Below are positions 24,774 to 33,251 of a DNA stretch of 64,000 nucleotides, piece by piece. The notes beneath the pieces are model-generated. The model made no database searches, was not told where the DNA came from, and was given only the letters and a program-made list of their open reading frames with translations. This DNA is from Brevundimonas bullata. GTDB lineage: Bacteria; Pseudomonadota; Alphaproteobacteria; Caulobacterales; Caulobacteraceae. The translations under genes were made by a program, and so were the position numbers. The stretch is from positions 62,001-126,000 of the forward strand of contig NZ_JACHLM010000005.1 of the NCBI RefSeq assembly GCF_014207965.1, read 5' to 3'. Positions within the stretch are counted from its first letter, which is position 1; each line of letters opens with the position of its first letter.

Positions 24774-27023
24774 CTAGTAGCCGAAAGCCGTGTCGCGAAC
24801 ATGATTTTCCCAGGCCTCACGGGTCTTGAAGTCCAGACCGCCGTCCCAGGCGGAGCCCATATAGTAGGTGAAGGGCTGGCCGGGCGTGACGCGGACCAGG
24901 ATCAGATAGTTGTCGGCGTCCTCGGCGAAGCCTTCGACCAGGGCCGGGTCGACGGCGATGGCGATGCCGATCGAGCCGTGCTCGGGGTTGGCGGGCTCCC
25001 AGAACATCAGGCGGCCGTTGGCGGCGTCGCGGGTGACGGCGCCGGCGCCCGCAGCGTTGCGGCGCTTGGAGATGCCGATGCCGACGATCAGGGGCTCGGT
25101 GGTGTCCGAGTTCAGCGTTGAGGTCATGCGGGTGAAGTTGGTGCCCAGCGGCAGGGAGAAGTCGCGCGTCTCCCAGACCTTGCGGGCCACATCGACGGGC
25201 CAGGGGCGGTAGTCGACGCTGAAGCGGGCCTCGTCGCCCCCGGTTTCCTCGATGCGGTAGGTCGAGAAGTTGCGGCTGGTCCACAGCTTGTTCTCGAACC
25301 AGATCCCCAGGCCGCCCGAGCCGCGCCCGCGACCGACGTCGTAGTAGTCCAGGCCCTCGCCGTGATCGACGTGGTAGTTGGGGAAGCGCAATTGGCGGTC
25401 CATGTAGGGATAGCGCACGCGCTTGGCCCAGACGTCGACGCCGGAGCCCGAGGGCGCCTCGCGCGCCTCCAGCGCCGGGCCGTAGATGCGGTGGGCGACG
25501 CGGTCGTTCTCCCACAACAGATCGTCCAGACGGTCGGGGGCGAAGCGGACCACGGCGCGGGGCTGCTGCTGGTCGGCGGGCGGCGGCGTCAGGCGCTCGA
25601 CCTCGGCGGGGCGGGCCAGCGCAGTCGGGTCGTAGGAGAGGGCGCGGGTGGCGTGCATCTCCTCGGCGCGGCGCTTGATCTCGGCCTCGCCGACGACGGT
25701 GACGGGGGCGGGGGGCGTCGGGGTGGTGGCGGCGATGACCTCGGGCGTGTCGCGGGCGGGCTCGGCCAGGGGCAGGGCCTTTTGAGGCCCGTTCAGATCG
25801 GCGACCTCCAGCCCCGCCAGCAAATAGGTTCCGGTGGTGTAGAGGCCGACCTCGTTCGGGTCGGTCGGCACGGGCATGTCGCCGGTCTTCTGCGTGGCGC
25901 CGATCAGGCCGCTGGGCAGGACGTGGCGGTTCAGCGCCGCCCAGCCCTTGAGCACGGCGGGTTCATAGGTCGCGCGGTCCAGCAGACCGTGGTTGATGCC
26001 CCAGGCCATGGCGTAGACATAGAAGACCGAACCCGAGGTCTCGGCCTGCGGATAGAGGTCGGGGGCCAAGAGGCTGGCGCGCCACAGGCCGTCCTCCTGC
26101 TGCAGGTCGCGGACGCGCCTGGCCATGGCCTGGAAGATGTCGACGTAGTCCTGTCGGCCCGCGAAGTCGGCGGGCATGGCCTCCAGCGTGCGGGCCAGGC
26201 CGCCCATGACCCAGCCGTTGGCGCGGCTCCAGTAGATGGGCTGGCCGTTGGCCTCGGTGCGGCCTTCGAAGCGCTGGTCGCGCAGGAAGAGGCGCTGCTC
26301 GGGCACCCACAGGCGGTCGATGGTGCGGCGGAATTCCTTGTCCATGGCGCGGATGTATTTGGGATCGCCGGTCACGGCCGACATGCGCGCCAGCACGGGC
26401 GGGGCCATGTAGAGGGCGTCGGCCCACCACCAGATCGAGGCCTCGGTCTCGGCCGTGCGGTTCAGATGCGGCACCATGTAGTCCAGCCGTTGGCGCAGGG
26501 GCATCAGCACCCCGTCCTGACCCCGGCGCGAATAGAGCTCAATGTAGAGGTCGCCAATGGTCTGGTCGTCGGCATTCAGCATGGTCGGGCCGGAGCGGGC
26601 GCCGCGCAGGCTGTAGTTATAGTGCTCGGCCACCGCCGTCAGAAAGCGCAGGGTCTCGGGATCGTCCGACACGCGGGCCAGTTTCGCCGCGCCGATATAG
26701 AAGGTGGCGGCCACCCAGTTGGACGACATCTGCGTCAGGTTGCTGCCGGTCGAGAGGGCGAGTGGACGCTGCGCCATGTCCTTGATCTGTGACGAGGCGA
26801 CGTATTCGACCGCCGCCATGGTCTGTTCGCGCGAAGGGCGGGCGTCGGCGCGGAAGTTCAGGTCGGGGCGCGGCCTGGCGGTCAGCCATTCGGCCTCGAC
26901 GCCGGGGTTCGACTGCGGCGCCCAGGGCTGACCAGCGGCCGACTGGGCCAGTGCGGGAGAGGTCAGGACGGTGCTGGCCAGCAGGAAGGCGGCAATCGTC
27001 GGCACGGCGCGGCGTAGCGTCAC
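24774..27023 (-). CDS. GH105 unsaturated rhamnogalacturonyl hydrolase fused to DUF4861
   Basis: A 749-residue secreted protein. I place the start at GTG 27023, with GGAGAG 7 nt upstream and a signal peptide immediately after (AFLLASTVLTSPALAQ); the longer frame starting at 27335 runs through the divergent promoter. The first half is an (alpha/alpha)6 barrel of GH family 105 (WWWADALYMAPPVLARM; ANGWVMGGLARTLEAMP; ETSGSVFYVYAMAWGINHG), which removes the 4,5-unsaturated galacturonic acid left by pectin or rhamnogalacturonan lyases. From about residue 480 a DUF4861 domain follows (WAKRVRYPYMDRQLRFPNYHVDHGEGLDYYDVG). DUF4861 is normally a separate protein in pectin loci. It diverges from GH28. Confidence 0.9.
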   Translation of the reverse strand: MTLRRAVPTIAAFLLASTVLTSPALAQSAAGQPWAPQSNPGVEAEWLTARPRPDLNFRADARPSREQTMAAVEYVASSQIKDMAQRPLALSTGSNLTQMSSNWVAATFYIGAAKLARVSDDPETLRFLTAVAEHYNYSLRGARSGPTMLNADDQTIGDLYIELYSRRGQDGVLMPLRQRLDYMVPHLNRTAETEASIWWWADALYMAPPVLARMSAVTGDPKYIRAMDKEFRRTIDRLWVPEQRLFLRDQRFEGRTEANGQPIYWSRANGWVMGGLARTLEAMPADFAGRQDYVDIFQAMARRVRDLQQEDGLWRASLLAPDLYPQAETSGSVFYVYAMAWGINHGLLDRATYEPAVLKGWAALNRHVLPSGLIGATQKTGDMPVPTDPNEVGLYTTGTYLLAGLEVADLNGPQKALPLAEPARDTPEVIAATTPTPPAPVTVVGEAEIKRRAEEMHATRALSYDPTALARPAEVERLTPPPADQQQPRAVVRFAPDRLDDLLWENDRVAHRIYGPALEAREAPSGSGVDVWAKRVRYPYMDRQLRFPNYHVDHGEGLDYYDVGRGRGSGGLGIWFENKLWTSRNFSTYRIEETGGDEARFSVDYRPWPVDVARKVWETRDFSLPLGTNFTRMTSTLNSDTTEPLIVGIGISKRRNAAGAGAVTRDAANGRLMFWEPANPEHGSIGIAIAVDPALVEGFAEDADNYLILVRVTPGQPFTYYMGSAWDGGLDFKTREAWENHVRDTAFGY

Positions 27024-27082
27024 AGGCGTTCTCTCCGGTACGAACCCCGATGGGTTTGGGGTTTCACTATTTGCTTTGTCGT

Positions 27083-27095
27083 ACCATAAAATGGT
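27083..27095. promoter_or_regulatory. Palindrome in GH105/GH28 divergent promoter
   Basis: ACCAT-AAA-ATGGT is a perfect 5-bp inverted repeat with a 3-bp centre, located between the two divergent pectin genes (60 bp before the GH105 start and 80 bp before the GH28 start). It is placed where an operator serving both genes would be. The cognate regulator is unknown. Confidence 0.4.
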
Positions 27096-27174
27096 GATCG
27101 AGCAGCGCAAGTCGGAATGACACCGCGCGACAAGACGCCGTCGCCCAAGGCGGCCAGTATATTGAGGAACGCCC

Positions 27175-28551
27175 ATGCATCGCCGCTCCCTGCTGCAACT
27201 CGGCCTGACCGGGGCCATCGCCACCGCCGCACCGCCCGCCTTTGCGCAATCCACCGGCCGGACGTTCGACGCCGCCGACTTCGGCGCGGTGGGCGACGGG
27301 GAGGCGGTCAACACCCGCCCGATCCAGGCCGCCATCGACGCTGCGGCGGGCGCGGGCGGCGGGACCGTGGTGCTGAAGCCCGGAGTCTATATGTCCGGCT
27401 CGCTGTTCGTGAGGTCGAACGTGACCCTGCTGATCGGACGCGGCGCGACGCTGAAGGGGCTGCGCGATCTGGCCGCCTATCCCATGGTCCGCACCCGCGT
27501 CGCCGGGATCGAGATGGAGTGGCCGGCGGGCCTGTTGAACATTTACCAGCAGAAGAACGCCAAGATCACCGGCGAGGGTCTGGTGGACGGCGACGGCAAG
27601 GTCTTCTGGGACAGCTATTGGGCGCTGCGCCGCGAGTATGATCCCAAGGACCTGCGCTGGGCCGCCGACTATGACTGCCGCCGTCCGCGCTTGATCCACG
27701 TCTATGACTCCGAGGCGGTCGAGGTGTCGGGTCTGAACCTGGCGCGGTCAGGCTTCTGGACCGTGCATGTCTGCTATTCGCGCGACGTGAAGGTGTCGGA
27801 CCTGATCATCCGCAACAACCTGGGCGGACGCGGTCCCTCGACCGACGGGATCGATATCGACTCGTCGGAGCGGGTGCTGGTCGAGCGTTGCGACCTGTCG
27901 GTCAACGACGACGCCATCTGCATCAAGGCCGGACGCGACTGGGACGGTCTGCGCGTGGCGCGGCCCTGTCGTCAGGTGAAGATCCGGGACTGCATCGTGC
28001 GCGACGCCCTGGCCGGCATGACCTTCGGCAGTGAGACCTCGGGCGGGTTCGAGGACATCGAGGTGTCGGGCCTGCGCATCGAGTACCCGGTGCCGCTGGG
28101 CATCTTCTTCAAGTCGGGCCACACGCGCGGCGGGGTGATCAACAACATCGCCCTGAAGAACATCCATTTGCAGGACGTGGCGACCCTGTTCCGGGTAAAC
28201 CTCAACTGGTATCCGAACTACTCCTACGCCCAGATCCCGGCGGGCATGACCGACATTCCCGACTACTGGCGGGCGCTGGCCACCCCGGTGCCGCGCGAGC
28301 AGGGCATCCCTCGCATCCGCGACGTGCGCCTGTCGAACATCAAGGCGGTGGGCGGCAAGATCGGCTTCGAGGCCGCCGCCTATGAAGAGGCGCCCTTGCG
28401 CGACTTCACCTTCGACCGGCTGGACTGGGACGTGCGCGAGGCGGGGACCATCGCCAACGCCGAGAACTGGCGCTTCCGCGACTGCAGGATCGACACCCTG
28501 GACGGGACGGGGCCAAAGGTGACGGCGTCGCGCGGGATGGTCGGCCTGTAG
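27175..28551 (+). CDS. GH28 polygalacturonase (exo-type features)
   Basis: A 458-residue right-handed beta-helix glycoside hydrolase of family 28. The N-terminus MHRRSLLQLGLTG followed by an Ala-rich stretch ending AFAQ is Tat-signal-like. The N-terminal fold starts with FDAADFGAVGDGEAVNT. The family catalytic aspartates lie in STDGIDIDSS and NDDAICIKAGRD. Instead of the endo-type GHG motif it has GSETSGGFEDI, as in exo-acting polygalacturonases, and FKSGHTRGG follows. It would release terminal galacturonic acid from homogalacturonan or rhamnogalacturonan fragments in the periplasm. A strong terminator follows directly. Confidence 0.92.
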   Translation: MHRRSLLQLGLTGAIATAAPPAFAQSTGRTFDAADFGAVGDGEAVNTRPIQAAIDAAAGAGGGTVVLKPGVYMSGSLFVRSNVTLLIGRGATLKGLRDLAAYPMVRTRVAGIEMEWPAGLLNIYQQKNAKITGEGLVDGDGKVFWDSYWALRREYDPKDLRWAADYDCRRPRLIHVYDSEAVEVSGLNLARSGFWTVHVCYSRDVKVSDLIIRNNLGGRGPSTDGIDIDSSERVLVERCDLSVNDDAICIKAGRDWDGLRVARPCRQVKIRDCIVRDALAGMTFGSETSGGFEDIEVSGLRIEYPVPLGIFFKSGHTRGGVINNIALKNIHLQDVATLFRVNLNWYPNYSYAQIPAGMTDIPDYWRALATPVPREQGIPRIRDVRLSNIKAVGGKIGFEAAAYEEAPLRDFTFDRLDWDVREAGTIANAENWRFRDCRIDTLDGTGPKVTASRGMVGL

Positions 28552-28574
28552 CGCTCGACCGCTTCTGATATCAG

Positions 28575-28605
28575 AGCCCCGGCGCCTCAGGCGTCGGGGC
28601 TTTTT
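28575..28605 (+). terminator. Rho-independent terminator of GH28 gene
   Basis: A 12-bp stem (AGCCCCGGCGCC with GGCGTCGGGGCT, one G-T pair) with a 3-nt loop is followed by TTTTT. It lies 24 bases after the GH28 stop. Confidence 0.9.
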
Positions 28606-28623
28606 GCTGGCCGGATGCCGGAC

Positions 28624-28657
28624 AAAAAAAGAGGCCCGGAGCGAGACGCTCCGGGCC
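28624..28657 (-). terminator. Rho-independent terminator of TonB receptor 2
   Basis: GGCCCGGAGCG (28633-28643) and CGCTCCGGGCC (28647-28657) form a perfect 11-bp stem with a 3-nt loop. On the minus strand it is followed by a run of seven T. It terminates the receptor transcript. Confidence 0.92.
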
Positions 28658-28689
28658 AAGTCATGCACTGAAAGGTTCAGGGAGGAAGA

Positions 28690-31404
28690 TCAGTATTTCC
28701 AGCGCAATCCGATAGCGACCTCGCGGCCGGTGTGACGGTAGTTCGACACGCGGTCCGTCGCATCGACGTAGCGGTCGTTGAACTCGTCGCTCAGGTTCAG
28801 GGCTTCCAGAGAGAAGGTCAGGTTGTCACTGATGTTGTAGGACATCGACGCGTCGAAGTTGACGGTGTCATTGACGCCTTCTTCCGAGTTGCCGTTCCCG
28901 CCCGGGAAGGCCAGCAGATAGCCGCTGCGATAGGCGGCTGAAACGCGGGCCTGGAACCGATCCACCTCATAGTAGAGGGTTGTGTTGAAGGCGTTCTTAG
29001 ACTGGTTCGTCAGCGGGCCCTTGCGGCCGTCGCCATACTCGACCTCGGATTTCACATAGGTGTAGTTGCCGATGAATCCGAAGTTGGACCAGAAGCCGGG
29101 CAGGAAGCTGAAGGGCTGTTGATACTGGATTTCCAGACCGTGCAGGGAACCGCCGGCGCCGTTAACCTTGCGCGTGACGTCGAAGTTCTCGTCCGGCGAG
29201 GCGGGGGTGCCGGCCAACAGGCTGTCGTCCAGGCCCAGGCTGGCCCACGGCACCGTCTCGGTGACGGTGGTGATGAAGCTGTCGATCTCCTTGTAGAAGA
29301 CGGCTGCCGCCAGTAGGCCCTCATTCTGGAAATACCATTCGGCCGCCACGTCGAAATTGGTGGCGCGGAAGGGCTTCAGCAGCGGGTTGCCGTATGAGAC
29401 GCGACGCGTCGGCGTCGACAGGCTGCCGCCCGGCGTCAGGTCGCCCAGGGCCGGACGCGACATCACCTTGGCGGCGCCGAAGCGGATGACCAGATCGTCG
29501 CGCGGCTCGATGGCCAGGTTGAACGAGGGCAGGGTGTCTGCGTACTCGTTGTTCACCGTGACGTAGTCGGTGTTCAGGAAGCCCTTGGACGTCGTCTCCG
29601 TGATTGCACGACGAATGCCGGCGTTGCCGCGCACCGTCATGCCCAGCAGTTCCGTGTTGAAGTCGGCCTGGACGAAGATGCCCTTGTCCGTCTCCTCGAC
29701 TTCACGGATGCCGTTGTAGGTCGGGACCAGTTCGTCGTCGAAGACGCTGAGGAACTCGTTGATCTTCCAGATATCGGGAACGATGTAGCTGAGGTCCGAA
29801 CCGGTCGGGATATCGAGCTTGCCGTCGATGCTGACGATCTTGCCCAGGGCGTCCACGCCGACGACGCGGTCAGCGCCGGTCAGGACCGACGCGGCTTGCT
29901 GATAGCCGAAGGTGTCAAAGCCGTAGGTGCGATACTCGCCGCCCGCCTTGATCGTGAACTCGGGCGTGTAGTCGTATTCCAGCGCGCCGGCGAAGACGCT
30001 GTTCTCGAAGTTGGCGCCGCCCGAGCTTTTGCGGCGCTCGGTCAGGGTGAAGCGCGAGCCCGAGGTGACGTCGAAGCCGTAGTTGATCATCGGCAGGCGG
30101 TCGTTGCCGCGGAAGTCGTAGGTGAAGCCGTTCTGATTGTTGGCGTCGAACATGTAGGAGAACGACTGCGGCGTGCGGGCTTCGGACTTGTTGGCGCCGA
30201 TCTTGGCGGTGCCGCGCAGGCGGTCGGTGAACTCGTGACGCAGGTTCAGCGAGGCCTGGTAGAAGTTGCTCTCATCGCGGGTGAAGCCGTTCTCCGAACG
30301 GATGTCGACATTGTCGAACACGCCGTAGGAGATGACGTTCTTGTCCTTGTCGATGGCGTAGTCGCGCACGATGGTGTCGCGCACGCCGCCAGCGGCGCGG
30401 CTAAAGCTGATGGCCTCGATGTTGGGGCTTTCCGCCTCGACGTTGAAGCGCGACCACATCAGGTCCAGCACGACTTCGGTGCGGTCTGACGGACGCCATT
30501 GCAGCGACGTGGTCAGGCCCAGGCGGTCCTCATTGAAGCTACCGAAGGTGTAGCGCGGGATGCGCGGATAGAAGGCGTTCAGCAGTTCGGTCCGCTGGCC
30601 GCTGGTGGTGCAGGGGATGCAGCCGGCGAAGTTGTTGCCCGCGCCATAGGCGGCGTTGGCATCGCCGGCCTGCCAGCGGGTGGTGTTGAAGCTCTCGCTG
30701 ATCGGCGCGCGCTCCGAATAGGCGACGGAGGTCAGCACGCCGAAGGTGCCACTATCGTTCGACCAGCTCAGCAGGCCGGCGACGCGCGGGACGGTCTTTT
30801 CCGACAGATCATTGTAGGAGCCCTGAACCGACAGGGCCGAGTTGAACCCGCTGCCCTTGAAGTCCAGCGGACGGCCGGTCTGCAGATCGACAGTCGCGCC
30901 CAGCGAGCCTTCCTCGATCTCGGCCGACTGGGTCTTGCGGACCTTGATGCTGTTGAACAGCTCGGAGGCGAACATCGAGAAGTCGAAGCCGCGGCTGCGG
31001 TTGCCGCCGTAGGCCGCCTGGGCTTCCAGGCCGTTGATGCGGACGCGGGTGAAGTCAGCGCCCAGGCCGCGCACCGAGATGGTGCGGCCCTGGCCGTTTT
31101 CACGGTCGATGGTCACGCCGGGCAGGCGCTGGATGGCCTCGGCCAGGTTCTGGTCGGGGAAGTCGGCGATGTCTTCGGCGAAGATGGCGTCCACGGCGCC
31201 GGCTTCGCGGCGCTTGATGTTCAGCGCCTGCTGAAGGCTGGAGCGGAAGCCGGTGACGACGATCTCATCGACGGTGGTGGCTTCTTCCTGCTCGGGAGCC
31301 GGCGCGGCCTCCTGGGCGAAGGCGGGCGCAGCGCCCCACAGCAGGGCGGTCGCCGAGACGCCGGCGATGCACAGAGTCCGGGCGTGGTTGAAGGGCCGTT
31401 CCAT
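28690..31404 (-). CDS. TonB-dependent receptor (TonB-Xanth-Caul type, pectin locus)
   Basis: A 904-residue outer-membrane receptor of the Xanthomonas/Caulobacter oligosaccharide type. The signal peptide covers residues 1-29 (ending AFAQ), followed by a TonB-box region DEIVVTGFRSSLQQALNIKR and a plug containing IQRLPGVTIDRENGQGRTISVRG. The long barrel ends with EVAIGLRWKY, the terminal aromatic typical of outer-membrane barrels. I chose ATG 31404, preceded by GGGGAGAG, because the frame upstream lacks signal-peptide character. It sits between GH28 and the PL22-like lyase and is monocistronic. It most likely imports pectic oligosaccharides. Confidence 0.93.
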   Translation of the reverse strand: MERPFNHARTLCIAGVSATALLWGAAPAFAQEAAPAPEQEEATTVDEIVVTGFRSSLQQALNIKRREAGAVDAIFAEDIADFPDQNLAEAIQRLPGVTIDRENGQGRTISVRGLGADFTRVRINGLEAQAAYGGNRSRGFDFSMFASELFNSIKVRKTQSAEIEEGSLGATVDLQTGRPLDFKGSGFNSALSVQGSYNDLSEKTVPRVAGLLSWSNDSGTFGVLTSVAYSERAPISESFNTTRWQAGDANAAYGAGNNFAGCIPCTTSGQRTELLNAFYPRIPRYTFGSFNEDRLGLTTSLQWRPSDRTEVVLDLMWSRFNVEAESPNIEAISFSRAAGGVRDTIVRDYAIDKDKNVISYGVFDNVDIRSENGFTRDESNFYQASLNLRHEFTDRLRGTAKIGANKSEARTPQSFSYMFDANNQNGFTYDFRGNDRLPMINYGFDVTSGSRFTLTERRKSSGGANFENSVFAGALEYDYTPEFTIKAGGEYRTYGFDTFGYQQAASVLTGADRVVGVDALGKIVSIDGKLDIPTGSDLSYIVPDIWKINEFLSVFDDELVPTYNGIREVEETDKGIFVQADFNTELLGMTVRGNAGIRRAITETTSKGFLNTDYVTVNNEYADTLPSFNLAIEPRDDLVIRFGAAKVMSRPALGDLTPGGSLSTPTRRVSYGNPLLKPFRATNFDVAAEWYFQNEGLLAAAVFYKEIDSFITTVTETVPWASLGLDDSLLAGTPASPDENFDVTRKVNGAGGSLHGLEIQYQQPFSFLPGFWSNFGFIGNYTYVKSEVEYGDGRKGPLTNQSKNAFNTTLYYEVDRFQARVSAAYRSGYLLAFPGGNGNSEEGVNDTVNFDASMSYNISDNLTFSLEALNLSDEFNDRYVDATDRVSNYRHTGREVAIGLRWKY

Positions 31405-31756
31405 GTTCTCTCCCCGCACCGAGGCTCGTGGCACCGGTGTCATTTGTTGGTATGGCGTCGCGCATAGTTGGATGCGGATGCGTGCCACTTCTTGCAACAG
31501 CTTCCCGTCTTTTGCAACACGCTGATGTCGGTCGGACATTCTGAGGGCATGAAGGCGTCAGAAATGTGTTTGTATCCAAAAGGATGATCGACCGTGAGAC
31601 GCTTCGCCGTCGTCGGCCAACGCTGTCGTTTTCAAGAGCATGCTGCGCTGAAGACGGCTGGGATGCGATCTCGAATTGCGGAACGTTGGTATCTCGTTGG
31701 GCGTGATGGCGGCAAGGCCCCGGATCGCTCCGGACCTTGCCGCATGTCTGATCCCG
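31405..31756. other. Intergenic region upstream of TonB receptor 2
   Basis: These 352 bases contain the promoter region of the receptor and the hairpin following the lyase at 31709-31743. Composition is less GC-rich around 31500-31640. I see no convincing gene or RNA here. Confidence 0.5.
31709..31743 (-). terminator. Hairpin after lyase operon
   Basis: GCGGCAAGG (31709-31717) pairs with CCTTGCCGC (31735-31743), with an inner CCGGA/TCCGG pairing and a small bulge. It follows the lyase stop by 13 bases on the minus strand. There is no T-run, so termination strength is uncertain. Confidence 0.55.
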
Positions 31757-33226
31757 TCAGGCCGCGCGCGCCACCTCGACGGCGTAGACGTGGTTCTTGC
31801 CGTGCATGTTGGACACGAAGACGATCCAGCGGCCGTCCGGCGTGAAGGTCAGATTGGGCTCCAGCCGGTAGTCGTGGTTGGACAGGTCCACCAGTCGCTC
31901 CGAGCGCAGGTATTCGACGCTGATCTGGTCCTCCTTGTCGCTGGAGGGGTCCTCGTCGACGATAGGCTCGGGGCGCAGCAGGACGATCCATTTGCCGTCC
32001 GGGGCGTGGGCCACCATGTCGCCGTCGCCGCCGTCGCCGGCGAACATCCGGCCGTCGGGCGAGACATTGTAGTGGACCGACCAGTCGTTCTGCTCGACCC
32101 GGCGATAGACGCGCTTGCCGGTTTCAAGATCGACCGAGGCGACCCAGAAGACCTGACCGCGCGGGGTCTGCAGATCGTACAGCACCTGTTTGCCGTCGGG
32201 GCTGAACCACTCGTGCCCGAAGATCTCGAAATTCATGGTCCGCGTGTGGGTCTTGCGCAGGTCCGAGCCGTCGACCTTCATCGTCCACATGCGATCGACC
32301 CGGTGCCAGGGGCCTTCGTGGCAGAAGATGATGCGGTCGGGATCGGTCGGCGAGAACTGGGTGTGGCCGATCCACTCGTTGGTCGAGTGGATGACGCGGC
32401 GCTCGCCGGTGGCCATGTCGATGACGAAGATCGCCATCGGATAGCGCGCGGCCCAGCGTTGCAGCATCCGCACCCCCTTGGCGCGGGCGAAGTTCAGCGG
32501 CTTTCCGTCCGGGCCGGTAGCTGCGTACTCAGCCTGGTCGAAGCGGCGGTTGCGCGGGTCGCCGACGCCCGGCTGTAGCGGCTCCGACCCATGGGCGACA
32601 AAACCCAGCAGCAGGGTCTCGTCGGCGTTGACCGAGTTGACGGCGCCGTTGGGGATTCGGGCGATCCGACGCGTGCGCTTCGTGTCCACGTCGATGACGT
32701 AGATCGTCTTGGCGCGGTCCATCAGCTGGGCCTCGCCCGGCTCGGTGACCGAGTAATAGACGTTGCGACCCTTGCGCCCGGTGAACATCAGGTCGGCGTT
32801 GCGATCGGGGACCAGGACGCTCAGCGCCCAGGTCTTCAGGTCCACCGTCGAGATGCCCTGGGGCGTTGAGATGACCATCAGGTCCGGCGCGCCCGCCTTC
32901 GCCGGCAGGAACATGTTCTTGTAGAAATAGGGCTTGCCGCCGCCGTCCGGCGTCAGGCGGCGGATGCGGTGGCCCGTCTTCTGGTCGATCCAATCCGTCG
33001 GCACGGGGCTGGACCATTGCGGCGGCTGGTGCGGCGTTTCCTGGGTCGACGGCGGGGCGGTGTTGGGCGCGGGCCATGCCGGAACCTGACCGGCCGGGGG
33101 CAGGGCGGGTTGCAGTTGTTGCGCGCCTGCGGTCTGGGCCGAGGCTGACGTGGCGGCGCCGGTGGCGGCCCCCAGAGCGGGGGCGGCCAACAGGGCCTTG
33201 AGGGCGGAACGGCGGGAGGTCGTCAT
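31757..33226 (-). CDS. PL22-like oligogalacturonate lyase
   Basis: A 489-residue predicted beta-propeller lyase of the oligogalacturonate lyase family (PL22). These enzymes cleave short unsaturated galacturonides by beta-elimination into 5-keto-4-deoxyuronate units. A Tat-like signal (TTSRRSALKALLAAP) precedes a Pro/Gln-rich linker. The family opening WIDQKTGHRIRRLTPDGGG and YFYKNMFLPAK is clear, as are repeated propeller blades (WFSPDGKQVLYDL; VSPDGRMFAGDGGD; FTPDGRWIVFVS) and the metal-site-like segments IGHTQFSPTDP and HEGPWHR. E. coli-type Ogl is cytoplasmic and about 390 residues, so the export signal is noteworthy. It is last in the operon headed by rhmD. Confidence 0.82.
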   Translation of the reverse strand: MTTSRRSALKALLAAPALGAATGAATSASAQTAGAQQLQPALPPAGQVPAWPAPNTAPPSTQETPHQPPQWSSPVPTDWIDQKTGHRIRRLTPDGGGKPYFYKNMFLPAKAGAPDLMVISTPQGISTVDLKTWALSVLVPDRNADLMFTGRKGRNVYYSVTEPGEAQLMDRAKTIYVIDVDTKRTRRIARIPNGAVNSVNADETLLLGFVAHGSEPLQPGVGDPRNRRFDQAEYAATGPDGKPLNFARAKGVRMLQRWAARYPMAIFVIDMATGERRVIHSTNEWIGHTQFSPTDPDRIIFCHEGPWHRVDRMWTMKVDGSDLRKTHTRTMNFEIFGHEWFSPDGKQVLYDLQTPRGQVFWVASVDLETGKRVYRRVEQNDWSVHYNVSPDGRMFAGDGGDGDMVAHAPDGKWIVLLRPEPIVDEDPSSDKEDQISVEYLRSERLVDLSNHDYRLEPNLTFTPDGRWIVFVSNMHGKNHVYAVEVARAA

Positions 33227-33251
33227 GGGGCGGTCCTCTTGATCATCGTCA

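Noticed and set aside
27024..27335. Extending the GH105 gene to an ATG at 27335
   Set aside because: This would run through the divergent promoter and into the GH28 signal peptide. The GTG at 27023 has a ribosome site and is directly followed by a signal peptide.
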